Below, one piece after another: positions 6,998 to 15,097 of a stretch of DNA of 30,629 bases (its first letter is position 1; each line of letters opens with the position of its first letter). Under the pieces are notes generated by a model that had not been told where the DNA came from, made no database searches, and saw only the letters and a program-made list of their open reading frames with translations. Source of the DNA: JAIOTH01 sp964639335 (GTDB taxonomy: Bacteria; Patescibacteriota; Patescibacteriia; UBA1558; S5-K13); contig CAZXCJ010000012.1 in NCBI GenBank assembly GCA_964639335.1, positions 1 to 30,629 of the forward strand, read 5' to 3'. Position numbers and translations under genes: made by a program.

Positions 6998-7040
6998 AAA
7001 AATCCCTCCACGACAAGGCAAGGGATTTTTGTTTTGTTTC
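6998..7040 (+). terminator. Intrinsic terminator, probably bidirectional
   Basis: A perfect 10-bp stem AAAAATCCCT/AGGGATTTTT (6998-7007 with 7021-7030) is followed by a T-rich stretch. It serves the EndoQ-like gene and, on the other strand, the short basic ORF at 7040-7117. Confidence 0.85.
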
Positions 7041-7117
7041 TATTTTCTTTTTTTTCTCTTGGCGGGCTTTCTTTTTTTAGCCGTTTTTTTCTTCACTGGC
7101 ATTTTTTTAACTTTCAT
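7040..7117 (-). CDS. Very short Lys/Arg-rich peptide, 25 aa
   Basis: ATG at 7117 opens a 25-codon frame ending in TAG at 7042-7040, just before the terminator hairpin. The peptide (MKVKKMPVKKKTAKKRKPAK then RKKRK) is almost only Lys, Arg, Pro, Ala and Thr, like histone-H1 or AT-hook tails. Similar tiny basic ORFs occur in CPR genomes. Its precise fit before a terminator favours a real gene, but 25 codons of A-rich DNA could arise by chance. There is no SD; a small hairpin (7122-7140) lies just upstream. Confidence 0.4.
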   Translation of the reverse strand: MKVKKMPVKKKTAKKRKPAKRKKRK

Positions 7118-7178
7118 GGGCCACTCTCTGTTTTAGAGTGACTTATTTTTAGTTTTTATTTTTAAAGAAGAATATAGT

Positions 7179-7424
7179 TTATCTATTAAATAATTTTCCT
7201 ATAGTGCCCATTAAAAAATCTTGATGGAGATTAGTAATCATTAGAAGCCCAAAAAACAAGATTAAAATTCCAATAAATTTATATAATATTCTAGTTCCTC
7301 CAGAAGAGCCTAATTTAGCTTCGGCCCAAGAACTGTGTCCGAAATTTTCTATTATCCAATTAGTTTTCCAAATTATTAAAAATCCAACAGCACCAAGTAT
7401 TAACCCGCCAATTATTCTGCCCAT
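7179..7424 (-). CDS. Small integral membrane protein, 81 aa
   Basis: Two transmembrane segments are visible: residues 3-18 (IIGGLILGAVGFLIIW) and about 49-65 (FIGILILFFGLLMITNL). They are joined by a loop with the segment WAEAKLGSSGGTRILYK, which resembles a conserved small membrane protein seen in CPR genomes. Function is unknown. The gene is divergent from pilB, with the perfect palindrome 7454-7494 in the shared upstream region. There is no SD. Confidence 0.7.
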   Translation of the reverse strand: MGRIIGGLILGAVGFLIIWKTNWIIENFGHSSWAEAKLGSSGGTRILYKFIGILILFFGLLMITNLHQDFLMGTIGKLFNR

Positions 7425-7450
7425 AAAGAAGTTGGTTAAAAGTTAAAGGG

Positions 7451-7494
7451 TTCATCCTGTTAAATAATATCGCGAAGCGATAATTTAACAGGAT
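7451..7494. repeat. Palindromic element, copy 2 (upstream of the pilus operon)
   Basis: Arms of 12 bp, ATCCTGTTAAAT (7454-7465) and ATTTAACAGGAT (7483-7494), enclose a second stem TATCGC/GCGATA with a GAA loop, separated by a 2-nt bulge. It shares its outer arm and flank with 5532-5576. No T-run follows, so it is not a simple terminator. Confidence 0.7.
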
Positions 7495-7658
7495 AAAAGT
7501 CGAAAGTACTTTAAATTTTTTACTTTCTACTAATTTATTTTACCAAAAAAAATATTATTATTCCAGCTTAGATTTAAGTTTCAAAATGTGTTAAAATTAA
7601 GATAGCAGTATTTATATCGCTTATTTTTCGTTATTAAAAACAAAATTAAAACAAAATA

Positions 7659-9401
7659 ATGTTTACCCAAAAACAAGTAGAACAAATATTAATTAAAGCC
7701 AATATTTTAGATAGGGCTGAACTCAAAAAATACCAGGCTCAAGCTACTAAAAAGGGCAGGTTGATTCAAGATTATTTAATGGAAAAGAAAATTATTACTC
7801 TTAATGCTTTATATGAGAGTGCGGCTGCTTATTTTAAAGTTCCTTTTGTAAGCTTAAAAAATGTTGTTATTCGACATGATGTTTTAATGAAAATTCCAGA
7901 AGCTATTGCTAATGCCCATAACATTATTGCTTTTGATGATGATAAAAAATCTTTAAAAGTAGCTACTTTGGATCCTGGAGATTTGGAAACATTTAATTTT
8001 TTAAAAAAGAAATTAAATCTTGATTTAGAAATACACATTACTACTCCAGATGATATTAAAGAGGCCTTAAAACATTATCATAAAAGTTTGAAATCGGAGT
8101 TTAAATATTTAACTGGCGATGAAGAAGAAAAAGAAACCAAGGGTTTGAAAAAAAATAAAAAAGTTCTTCAGGAAATTGCCAAAGAAGCTCCGATTATTAA
8201 AATTGTAGATACTCTTTTAAAGCACGCCATTATGGAGGGAGCCAGCGATATCCACATTGAGCCAGAAGAAAAAGATGTTTTAGTTCGCTATCGGGTTGAT
8301 GGAATTTTGAAGAATGTTATGACCCTGCCTAAACATATCCAATCTGGAGTTATAAGTCGTATAAAAATTTTATCTAATTTAAAAGTAGACGAGCATCGTT
8401 TACCTCAAGATGGTCGTTTTAAAATTAGTTCTGACAAATATAAAGTTTCTTTTCGAGTTTCTATTCTTCCGACTTTTGATGGTGAAAAAACAGTAATGAG
8501 ATTATTAAATGAAAATGTCCAGATGCTTTCTTTGGAAGATTTAGGATTTCAGCCCAGGGTTTTAGATGTAGTTAAGAGAAATATTAGTAAGCCCCACGGA
8601 ATTATTTTAGTTACTGGACCTACTGGTTCTGGAAAAACAACTACTTTATATACTATTTTGGGGATGTTAAATACTCCCCAAGTTAATATTTGTACTGTTG
8701 AAGATCCAATTGAGTATAGAATGGAAAGGATTAATCAATCACAAATAAATCCTAAAGTAGGGTTTACTTTTGCGAACGGTTTGCGCTCTTTATTGCGTCA
8801 AGATCCAGATATTATTATGGTAGGCGAAATTCGAGACAAAGATACAGCTGAAATTGCCGTGCATGCCGCCATGACTGGACATTTGGTTTTATCTACTATT
8901 CATACTAACGACGCCGCTACTACCATGCCACGTATGGCCCGCATGGGAGTACCTAGTTTTTTAATTTCCTCTACCTGTAATTTAATTATTGCTCAGAGAT
9001 TAGTCCGGCGGATTTGTCCTTATTGTATTCAAAGTTATAATTTGGATGAAAAAGCTATTAGAGAACTAAGCAAACAATTAAATTTAGATAAATTAGTAGA
9101 TTTTTTAATTAAAGAAAAGGTGGTCTCTGGTTCTAGAAAAAATTTGAAAGAACTTTTGTTTTATCGGGGCAAGGGCTGCAAAAAATGCAATAATACTGGC
9201 TATAAAGGGCGAGTGGGAATTTATGAAGTTTTAGAAAATAATGAAGAAATTTCTAATTTAATCTTAGAGAATGCTAGCGCTAATAAAATTATGGCCCAGG
9301 CCGTTGCCGACGGGATGACTACTATTATTGAAGATGGTTTTATTAAGGTCAAGAATGGCATTACTACTATAGAAGAAGTTTTGAGAGTAACTAAAGATTA
9401 A
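7659..9401 (+). CDS. pilB: Type IV pilus assembly ATPase PilB (GspE family)
   Basis: This 580-residue hexameric motor ATPase would drive pilin polymerisation at the inner face of the membrane. The N-terminal MshEN/T2SSE-N domain covers about residues 1-150. The catalytic half has ASDIHIEP and RYRVDG, Walker A GPTGSGKTTT (about 320-329), the Asp box near VEDPIEYR, Walker B DPDIIMVGEIRD (about 382-393) and STIHTND. A zinc tetracysteine follows, CPYC (about 454) and CKKC (about 507). All key residues are present. It opens the pilus cluster, 12 bp ahead of pilC. The start has no SD (AT-rich leader). No PilT retraction ATPase is seen in the window. Confidence 0.97.
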   Translation: MFTQKQVEQILIKANILDRAELKKYQAQATKKGRLIQDYLMEKKIITLNALYESAAAYFKVPFVSLKNVVIRHDVLMKIPEAIANAHNIIAFDDDKKSLKVATLDPGDLETFNFLKKKLNLDLEIHITTPDDIKEALKHYHKSLKSEFKYLTGDEEEKETKGLKKNKKVLQEIAKEAPIIKIVDTLLKHAIMEGASDIHIEPEEKDVLVRYRVDGILKNVMTLPKHIQSGVISRIKILSNLKVDEHRLPQDGRFKISSDKYKVSFRVSILPTFDGEKTVMRLLNENVQMLSLEDLGFQPRVLDVVKRNISKPHGIILVTGPTGSGKTTTLYTILGMLNTPQVNICTVEDPIEYRMERINQSQINPKVGFTFANGLRSLLRQDPDIIMVGEIRDKDTAEIAVHAAMTGHLVLSTIHTNDAATTMPRMARMGVPSFLISSTCNLIIAQRLVRRICPYCIQSYNLDEKAIRELSKQLNLDKLVDFLIKEKVVSGSRKNLKELLFYRGKGCKKCNNTGYKGRVGIYEVLENNEEISNLILENASANKIMAQAVADGMTTIIEDGFIKVKNGITTIEEVLRVTKD

Positions 9402-9412
9402 AATTTATTTAT

Positions 9413-10558
9413 ATGTTTGATGAAAAAAATTTGGAAAAATTAGATTTAAGGAAAGGTGATCAGAAAAGAAAAAAATCAATTTCTTTTTTAAAGAAGGTAA
9501 ATGAGTATTCATTACGTTTTACACCTATTTCCTTAAAGGAAAAACTGTTTTTTGTGCAGTATTTGGTTCCTATGTTGAAAGTTGGTATTTCACTTTCCAG
9601 GGCTTTAAAAACTTTATCCAAACAAAGCCAGAATAAACGCTTCAAAGCTATTTTAATAGAAGTTGGAAATAAAGTTGAAGCCGGCTCTAGTTTTACAGAA
9701 GCCATTAGGCCACACTCAGATATTTTTGGAGAATTATTTGTAAATATGATTGAGGCCGGAGAATTATCTGGTAATTTAGAAAATGTTTTAGAGCAACTCT
9801 ATATTCAAATCAAAAAAGATCATGATTTAATTTCTAAAGTTAAAACCGCTCTGACTTATCCAATTGTGATTATGGTGGCCATGTTTGGTATTGGGACATT
9901 TATGTTTATAGTGGTAATTCCTAAGATGACCTCTATTTTTAAGGAAATGAATGTGGAATTGCCGCTGCTAACAAAGATTTTAATTTCAGTCAGCAATGCT
10001 ATCGCTAATAATGTGGTATTAGCCTTGCTAATTTTTATAGTTTCTATTTTATTATTTATTAAAATTATTAAGACCAAAAAAGGAAAATATATATTTCAGG
10101 GCATAGTTTTAAAAATCCCGATTATAGCCCCAATTATTAAAAAGATTAATTTAGCCAGATTTGCTAGAAACTTAGGCTCACTTTTAAAAACAGACATTAT
10201 GATTGTAAAATCTTTTAAAATTACTTCTAAGGTTTTAGGGAATATTAGATACCGAGAAGCCATTCTTGAAATGGGTAATAATCTGAAAAAAGGTAAAAAG
10301 TTAGGCGAGTCCATTCAAATTTACCCAAAATTATTTCCGCCGGTTGTTTCACAAATGATTAGCGTTGGAGAAGAAACAGGCGAGTTAGATACTATTTTAG
10401 GTGAATTAGCAGAATTTTATGAAAACGAAGTGGACCAAATTATGAAAGAATTACCTTCTCTGATAGAACCGTTATTAATTTTAGTTTTAGGCGTAGGTGT
10501 CGGTGGCGTGGCTGCGGCAGTTATTATGCCTATGTATAGTTTAAGCTCTTCTATGTAA
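9413..10558 (+). CDS. pilC: Type IV pilus inner-membrane platform protein PilC
   Basis: 381 residues with two tandem T2SSF domains (about 45-165 and 245-370). Membrane segments lie near 145-170 (YPIVIMVAMFGIGTFMFIVVI), 197-217 and 350-372 (LLILVLGVGVGGVAAAVIMP). Signature stretches include FVQYLVPMLKVGISLSRALK and MISVGEETGELDTILGELAEFYE. PilC is the membrane hub turned by PilB. The first residues are charged and variable. It is translated without SD from an ATATG start 12 bp after pilB. Confidence 0.96.
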   Translation: MFDEKNLEKLDLRKGDQKRKKSISFLKKVNEYSLRFTPISLKEKLFFVQYLVPMLKVGISLSRALKTLSKQSQNKRFKAILIEVGNKVEAGSSFTEAIRPHSDIFGELFVNMIEAGELSGNLENVLEQLYIQIKKDHDLISKVKTALTYPIVIMVAMFGIGTFMFIVVIPKMTSIFKEMNVELPLLTKILISVSNAIANNVVLALLIFIVSILLFIKIIKTKKGKYIFQGIVLKIPIIAPIIKKINLARFARNLGSLLKTDIMIVKSFKITSKVLGNIRYREAILEMGNNLKKGKKLGESIQIYPKLFPPVVSQMISVGEETGELDTILGELAEFYENEVDQIMKELPSLIEPLLILVLGVGVGGVAAAVIMPMYSLSSSM

Positions 10559-10567
10559 TATTTGATC

Positions 10568-12856
10568 ATGAATCATAAATTAAATAATCAAAAAAATAAA
10601 ACCATCTTTACCCTTCATTTTTTTAATAGTGCAAAAAAATTAAAGCCCCAAATTTACAAAAAAAGAGAAGGATTTACCTTAGTGGAAGTTTTGGTTTCCA
10701 TAGTAATTATTAGTATGTTAGTTTTAGGAATTTATAGCTTAATTATTTATTCCTATGGCATAACATCTGATAATAAATCTTATATAGAGGCCATGGAAAT
10801 AGCCAATCAGAAAATGGAAGAAATTAGAAACCTGGCTTATGAAGATGTCGGCACAGAGGGCGGTTCGCCGACGGGAGTAATTCCTGATTATGAGTATGAA
10901 GTTAGGGGCCGTTTTACAATTTATACTACAGTGCAGTTTTATGATGATCCCTATGATGGTACTTTAAGCTTAGGAACGGATGATATTTTTGTAGATTATA
11001 AAATAGCTACTGTGCAAGTTAGTTGGGATGGTCATTTCGGCGAAAAAGAGGTTACTTTTTTTTCTAAAATAATTTCTTCTACAGAAGAAACCTTAGCGGG
11101 CTATGGTTTATTGGAAATTACAGTGGTTGATGCCGATGGAGCAGGTTTTCCTAATGCTGAAATTCATATTGAAAATAATGAATTAAATCCAGTTATGAAC
11201 GCAGATTATGTAACAAAGACAAGTGGTCTTTTGTCTTTGCCAGTTTTGCCAGGATTTGAGAGTTATGAGATTACGGTTAGTAAAGACGGTTGCGGAGTTG
11301 ACCAAACCTATCCGCGTACTGTGGAAAATCCTGTGCCCAGCAAGGTAGATTTGTCTGTTAGTGAGGGCTTAAAAACTTCTCAGGCTTTTTCCATTGATTT
11401 TTTAAGCTCTTTAAAAATAAGGACCATTTCCCAGCAATTACCAGATAATTGGAAAATTAATACAGATAGTAGCGGTAGATCTCAATTAGATCCGAGTTTT
11501 ACTATTGGAACAGATGGTTATTTGTATTTTGTTTGGGAAGATAATCGCAGCAGCTCTTCTTATAAAATTTATGCTCAAAAATATGATAGTAATGGCAATC
11601 AGCAATGGGAGCCGAATGATATAATTATTGCTACAGCCAATAATCAGGTTAATCCAGAAATTATTATAGACGCTAACTATGATTTATATGTAGCTTGGAA
11701 TGACAACTCTACCGGTAATCAAGATGTATATTTTGTAAAATTAAGTTCAGAAGACGGTAGTAACCTCTTAGGAGGAACTAAAAAGATAGAAACTGAGTCA
11801 GAAGAGAGCGATCAAGCTAATCCACACTTAGCCCTATTTAATAATGGCACCAGTACTTTAATTATGTGGGAGGATAATAGAATTGCAGATATTGATTTAT
11901 ATATGAGAAAGTATGATGAAAATGGCTTAAAAATTTGGCCAATAGAAAAAAGAATAAATGCTAATCCGGCTTTGGACGGCACTAATCAGTTTGCTGGAGA
12001 TTTAATAATAGATTCAGCAGATAATATTTATATTATTTGGACTGATGACAGAAATACAAATTTTGATATTTATTCTCAAAAATATGACGGCAGTGGTAAT
12101 TCTTTGTGGATTTCAGATACAAAAATTAATACAGATGTTTCTTCTACAGACCAATACTCTCCAGCTGTAGCCATAGACTCGGCAGACAATATTTATATTG
12201 CCTGGACAGATGAAAGAGACGGCGATAAAAATATTTATGCTCAAAAATATGACGGCAGTGGTAATTCTTTGTGGATTTCAGATACAAAAATTAATACAGA
12301 TGTTTCTTCTACAGACCAATACTCTCCAGCTGTAGCCATAGACTCGGCAGACAATATTTATATTGCCTGGACAGATGAAAGAGACGGCGATAAAAATATT
12401 TATGCTCAAAAATATGACGGCAGTGGTAATTCTTTGTGGACAGAAGATTTAAGAATTAATATTGATTTAGAATCCTTTGAACAATATGCGGTTGAGTTAG
12501 CTATTAACCCAAACACTGATGAGCCCTTTGCTTGTTGGACCGATGCCAGAAATGGCGATGATGATATTTTTGTTAGCGAATTTGATTATTATGAAACCGC
12601 TACTTATTTGGGTGGTATTCCAGTGCATTTAGTGGGCACCAAACAAATAGGAGATAACCCAGTTATTTTTGAACATGATAAAAATTATTTAACAGACGCC
12701 AATGGAGAAGTTAATATTATTTTAGAGTGGGATATGAGCTATGAAGTTAGTTTAGAAGAAGGATATGAAGATTATAAAATTATTTTTACTAGCCCAGCCC
12801 AGCCCTTTACTATTTTGCCGGATGAAGATGTAGAAATATTATTATATTTAGAATAA
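10568..12856 (+). CDS. Prepilin-like protein with a beta-propeller-like C-terminal region
   Basis: A type III signal sequence, KKREGFTLVEVLVSIVIISM, gives cleavage after G35 and a +5 Glu, so prepilin peptidase should process it. The 35-residue leader is unusually long. A pilin-like part continues to about residue 175, then an Ig/carboxypeptidase-like segment (LLEITVVDADGAGFPNAEIHIEN). Residues about 300-680 hold repeats of the type DSADNIYIAWTDERDG...NIYAQKYDGSGNSLW, spaced about 55 residues apart, resembling propeller blades. A last Ig-like piece follows. Two blades are identical at DNA level (see repeat). A pilus-tip adhesin or sensor is a reasonable inference. The start is taken as ATG 10568; a TTG at 10562 is also in frame. 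It follows pilC directly. Confidence 0.88.
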   Translation: MNHKLNNQKNKTIFTLHFFNSAKKLKPQIYKKREGFTLVEVLVSIVIISMLVLGIYSLIIYSYGITSDNKSYIEAMEIANQKMEEIRNLAYEDVGTEGGSPTGVIPDYEYEVRGRFTIYTTVQFYDDPYDGTLSLGTDDIFVDYKIATVQVSWDGHFGEKEVTFFSKIISSTEETLAGYGLLEITVVDADGAGFPNAEIHIENNELNPVMNADYVTKTSGLLSLPVLPGFESYEITVSKDGCGVDQTYPRTVENPVPSKVDLSVSEGLKTSQAFSIDFLSSLKIRTISQQLPDNWKINTDSSGRSQLDPSFTIGTDGYLYFVWEDNRSSSSYKIYAQKYDSNGNQQWEPNDIIIATANNQVNPEIIIDANYDLYVAWNDNSTGNQDVYFVKLSSEDGSNLLGGTKKIETESEESDQANPHLALFNNGTSTLIMWEDNRIADIDLYMRKYDENGLKIWPIEKRINANPALDGTNQFAGDLIIDSADNIYIIWTDDRNTNFDIYSQKYDGSGNSLWISDTKINTDVSSTDQYSPAVAIDSADNIYIAWTDERDGDKNIYAQKYDGSGNSLWISDTKINTDVSSTDQYSPAVAIDSADNIYIAWTDERDGDKNIYAQKYDGSGNSLWTEDLRINIDLESFEQYAVELAINPNTDEPFACWTDARNGDDDIFVSEFDYYETATYLGGIPVHLVGTKQIGDNPVIFEHDKNYLTDANGEVNIILEWDMSYEVSLEEGYEDYKIIFTSPAQPFTILPDEDVEILLYLE
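12075..12439 (+). repeat. Perfect 165-bp tandem duplication in the prepilin gene
   Basis: The unit is 165 bp (55 codons), starting at 12076, 12241 and 12406. The first two copies are complete and identical; the third matches for 34 bp and then diverges. The frame is kept, so exactly one propeller-like blade was duplicated. Identity at silent sites means the event is recent or kept by gene conversion. Confidence 0.97.
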
Positions 12857-12860
12857 TAAT

Positions 12861-13529
12861 ATGCAATTAGGAAAAATTGGTTTTTTAAAATATCAAAAGA
12901 AATCCTCTACTCCTTACCCTTTTAAAGGAGAGGGGGGAGTAAGTTTTCAATCTTATAAAAAAAGTAGAGGGTTTACTTTGATTGAAATAATGATAGCTAT
13001 TACTATTTTTGTATTTACAGCCATTATTTTAAATAGATTTTTATTTGAGGGGTTTCGTTCTTTAACTTTTGTTTCTGAACAAGAAGAAGCCATTGAAGAC
13101 GCCCGCGATGCTATGGGAATAGTCATTACTGAAGTACGAGAGGCAAGTTCTTCGGAAAAAGGGCATTACGCTTTATCCACCATTGATGAGCAAGAATTTA
13201 TTTATTACAGCGATATTAATAATGATGGCCAAACAGAAAAAGTTCGTTATTTTTTAGAGGGTTCAGAATTGAAAAAATCAGTAATTGAGCCCGGGCTTAC
13301 CAATGATTATGATGGCCAAGCAGCTACTTCTACCCTAGCTTATTATGTTAATAATCAAACAGAGCCGATCTTTATTTATTATGACTCTAATAAAGAAGAA
13401 ACAGATTTGATTAATAGTGTCCGTTTAATTTATATTAATTTAATAGTTAATGTCACCCCCGAAAGAAAACCAGACGATTACGCTGCTTTTTCTGGAGTAC
13501 ATCTAAGAAATTTAAAAGACAATCTATAA
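12861..13529 (+). CDS. Prepilin-like minor pilin (PilW/PulJ type)
   Basis: 222 residues with a type III signal RGFTLIEIMIAITIFVFTAI: cleavage after G37, mature Phe at +1 and Glu at +5. The leader of 37 residues is long. It includes residues STPYPFKGEGGVSF, encoded by a partly palindromic stretch (12905-12944), as if a repeat had been inserted ahead of the original start. The remainder is a globular pilin-like domain with DAMGIVITEVREASSS, typical of minor pilins of the PilW/PulJ type, and a YFLEGSELKKSV strand. It lies 4 bp after the propeller prepilin and 3 bp before the PilX-like gene, so it is cotranscribed. No SD. Confidence 0.85.
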   Translation: MQLGKIGFLKYQKKSSTPYPFKGEGGVSFQSYKKSRGFTLIEIMIAITIFVFTAIILNRFLFEGFRSLTFVSEQEEAIEDARDAMGIVITEVREASSSEKGHYALSTIDEQEFIYYSDINNDGQTEKVRYFLEGSELKKSVIEPGLTNDYDGQAATSTLAYYVNNQTEPIFIYYDSNKEETDLINSVRLIYINLIVNVTPERKPDDYAAFSGVHLRNLKDNL

Positions 13530-13532
13530 TCT

Positions 13533-15035
13533 ATGTTTAATTATAAGAAACAAAGAAAAGCATCCATGCTTTTTTTAGCCTTAACCGCCACGGGTTTTTT
13601 CTTTCTAATGCTGGTTGGAGTTTTGGGATTAGGATTAACTCAATATAAATATAATTTAATTAAGGTAGCAAAAAATCAGGCTATGCACGTTGCTGAGGCC
13701 GGAGTGAATTATTATCGTTGGGTTTTGTATCATGATAATGATGAATATTGTAATGGTGAAGAGTGTATTAGTGCGCCTGATTATGGGCCTTATGGCCCAT
13801 ATGCTTATACGGATTCTTCCGGAGAAAATATAGAGGGTTATTATGAATTGTATATAATTCCGCCCCCTATTGATGGTTCTACTTTGGTGACTATTCGATC
13901 GGTTGGTTGGGTAGAAAAATATCCCAATATTAAAAGAACCATAGAAGTACAATGTGGTATTCCTTCTTGGTCTGCTTATTCTATTTTAGCTAATGCTAAT
14001 ATGCGTTTTGGTGAAGGAACAGAGGTTTGGGGTCCGATGCATTCTAATTCAGGCATTCGTTTTGATGGCTTGGCCCATAATGTTATCACTTCTTCGGTCT
14101 TAGATTATGATGATCCTGATCATGCGGGCGGAAATGAATTTGGAGTCCATACTCACATTACTCCTATTGACCCCCTGCCAGATGGAAATAATCCGCCAGA
14201 AAACGTCCCAGAGCGAGAAGATGTTTTTGAAGCCGGGCGTTCCTTCCCAACACCAACTATTAGCTTTGATTTATTAGATAATTATTTAAATGAAACTGAA
14301 GAAGAAGCCGAAGAAAATGGTTTAGTAATTAAAAAGTCAAATAAAGAGGGCTATCATATCGTGCTTAATCCAGATGATACCATTGATATTTATGAAGTAG
14401 AAGAAGTTACTCAGCCCTGTTCAGTTTGTTTAGAGTGGGGCTGTATAAGATGGTGGTGGGGTTTTTGTACACAATGGGGATGTACGGATTATGAACATAC
14501 AGATACGGATGGAATCGTTGAAGAGTCGGATTATATGGCAGATATTGATACGCCAGCTAATGGAATTATTTTTGTAAAAGACAAGGTTTGGATAGAGGGC
14601 AATATAGATGGAAATAGAATTACTATTTTAGCATTTGAAAAACCCATTACTGGTAATTCTACAGATATAATTATTAATAATGATTTAATATATACTAATT
14701 ATGATGGTACGGATTCTATTGGCCTAATAGCTCAGAGAAATATTAATATTGGTTTTTATAGTGAAGATGATTTACAGATTGATGCGGCTCTAATTGCTAA
14801 AGAGGGCCGAGTTGGCCGAAATTATTTTGATGCATCTTGCGGTTCCGAATATATTAGAGATACTATTGAAATCAATGGTTCTTTGGCCACTAAGGAAAGG
14901 TATGGTTTTGCTTATACTGACGGCACGGGTTATCAAATTAGAAATTTAAATTATGATAGTAATTTAACTTTTATTCCTCCGCCCCATTTTCCCACTACCG
15001 GCGAGTACAGCTTTATATCTTGGGAGGAAAAGTAA
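13533..15035 (+). CDS. PilX-like minor pilus component, 500 aa
   Basis: There is an N-terminal membrane helix (about residues 11-36, MLFLALTATGFFFLMLVGVLG) without a clear Gly-Phe prepilin site. HVAEAGVNYYRW (about 52-63) follows, the segment typical of PilX-type minor pilins. The long outer domain includes a cysteine cluster C-x2-C-x4-C and further Cys-Trp residues around 300-325 (CSVC, WGC, WWWGFC, WGC), which could form disulfides. A repetitive hydrophobic C-terminal half (NGIIFVKDKVWIEGNIDGN, DIIINNDLIYTNYDG) resembles a beta-helix. It is probably exported and displayed with the pilus. It sits between the prepilins and pilM, with a likely internal promoter after it (15043-15071). Confidence 0.8.
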   Translation: MFNYKKQRKASMLFLALTATGFFFLMLVGVLGLGLTQYKYNLIKVAKNQAMHVAEAGVNYYRWVLYHDNDEYCNGEECISAPDYGPYGPYAYTDSSGENIEGYYELYIIPPPIDGSTLVTIRSVGWVEKYPNIKRTIEVQCGIPSWSAYSILANANMRFGEGTEVWGPMHSNSGIRFDGLAHNVITSSVLDYDDPDHAGGNEFGVHTHITPIDPLPDGNNPPENVPEREDVFEAGRSFPTPTISFDLLDNYLNETEEEAEENGLVIKKSNKEGYHIVLNPDDTIDIYEVEEVTQPCSVCLEWGCIRWWWGFCTQWGCTDYEHTDTDGIVEESDYMADIDTPANGIIFVKDKVWIEGNIDGNRITILAFEKPITGNSTDIIINNDLIYTNYDGTDSIGLIAQRNINIGFYSEDDLQIDAALIAKEGRVGRNYFDASCGSEYIRDTIEINGSLATKERYGFAYTDGTGYQIRNLNYDSNLTFIPPPHFPTTGEYSFISWEEK

Positions 15036-15042
15036 TTTAAAC

Positions 15043-15071
15043 TTATATCATAGTTTAAAAAATGTTATAAT
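15043..15071 (+). promoter_or_regulatory. Likely internal promoter before pilM
   Basis: TTATAT (15043-15048), 17-bp spacer, TATAAT (15066-15071), 27 bp before the pilM start, in the largest gap of the pilus gene series between pilB and pilO. Confidence 0.5.
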
Positions 15072-15097
15072 TTAAGAGTAATTTATAGTTATTTAAT

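Noticed and set aside
10568..12439. CRISPR-like or satellite repeat
   Set aside because: The 165-bp units are in frame, adjacent without spacers, and encode protein repeats.
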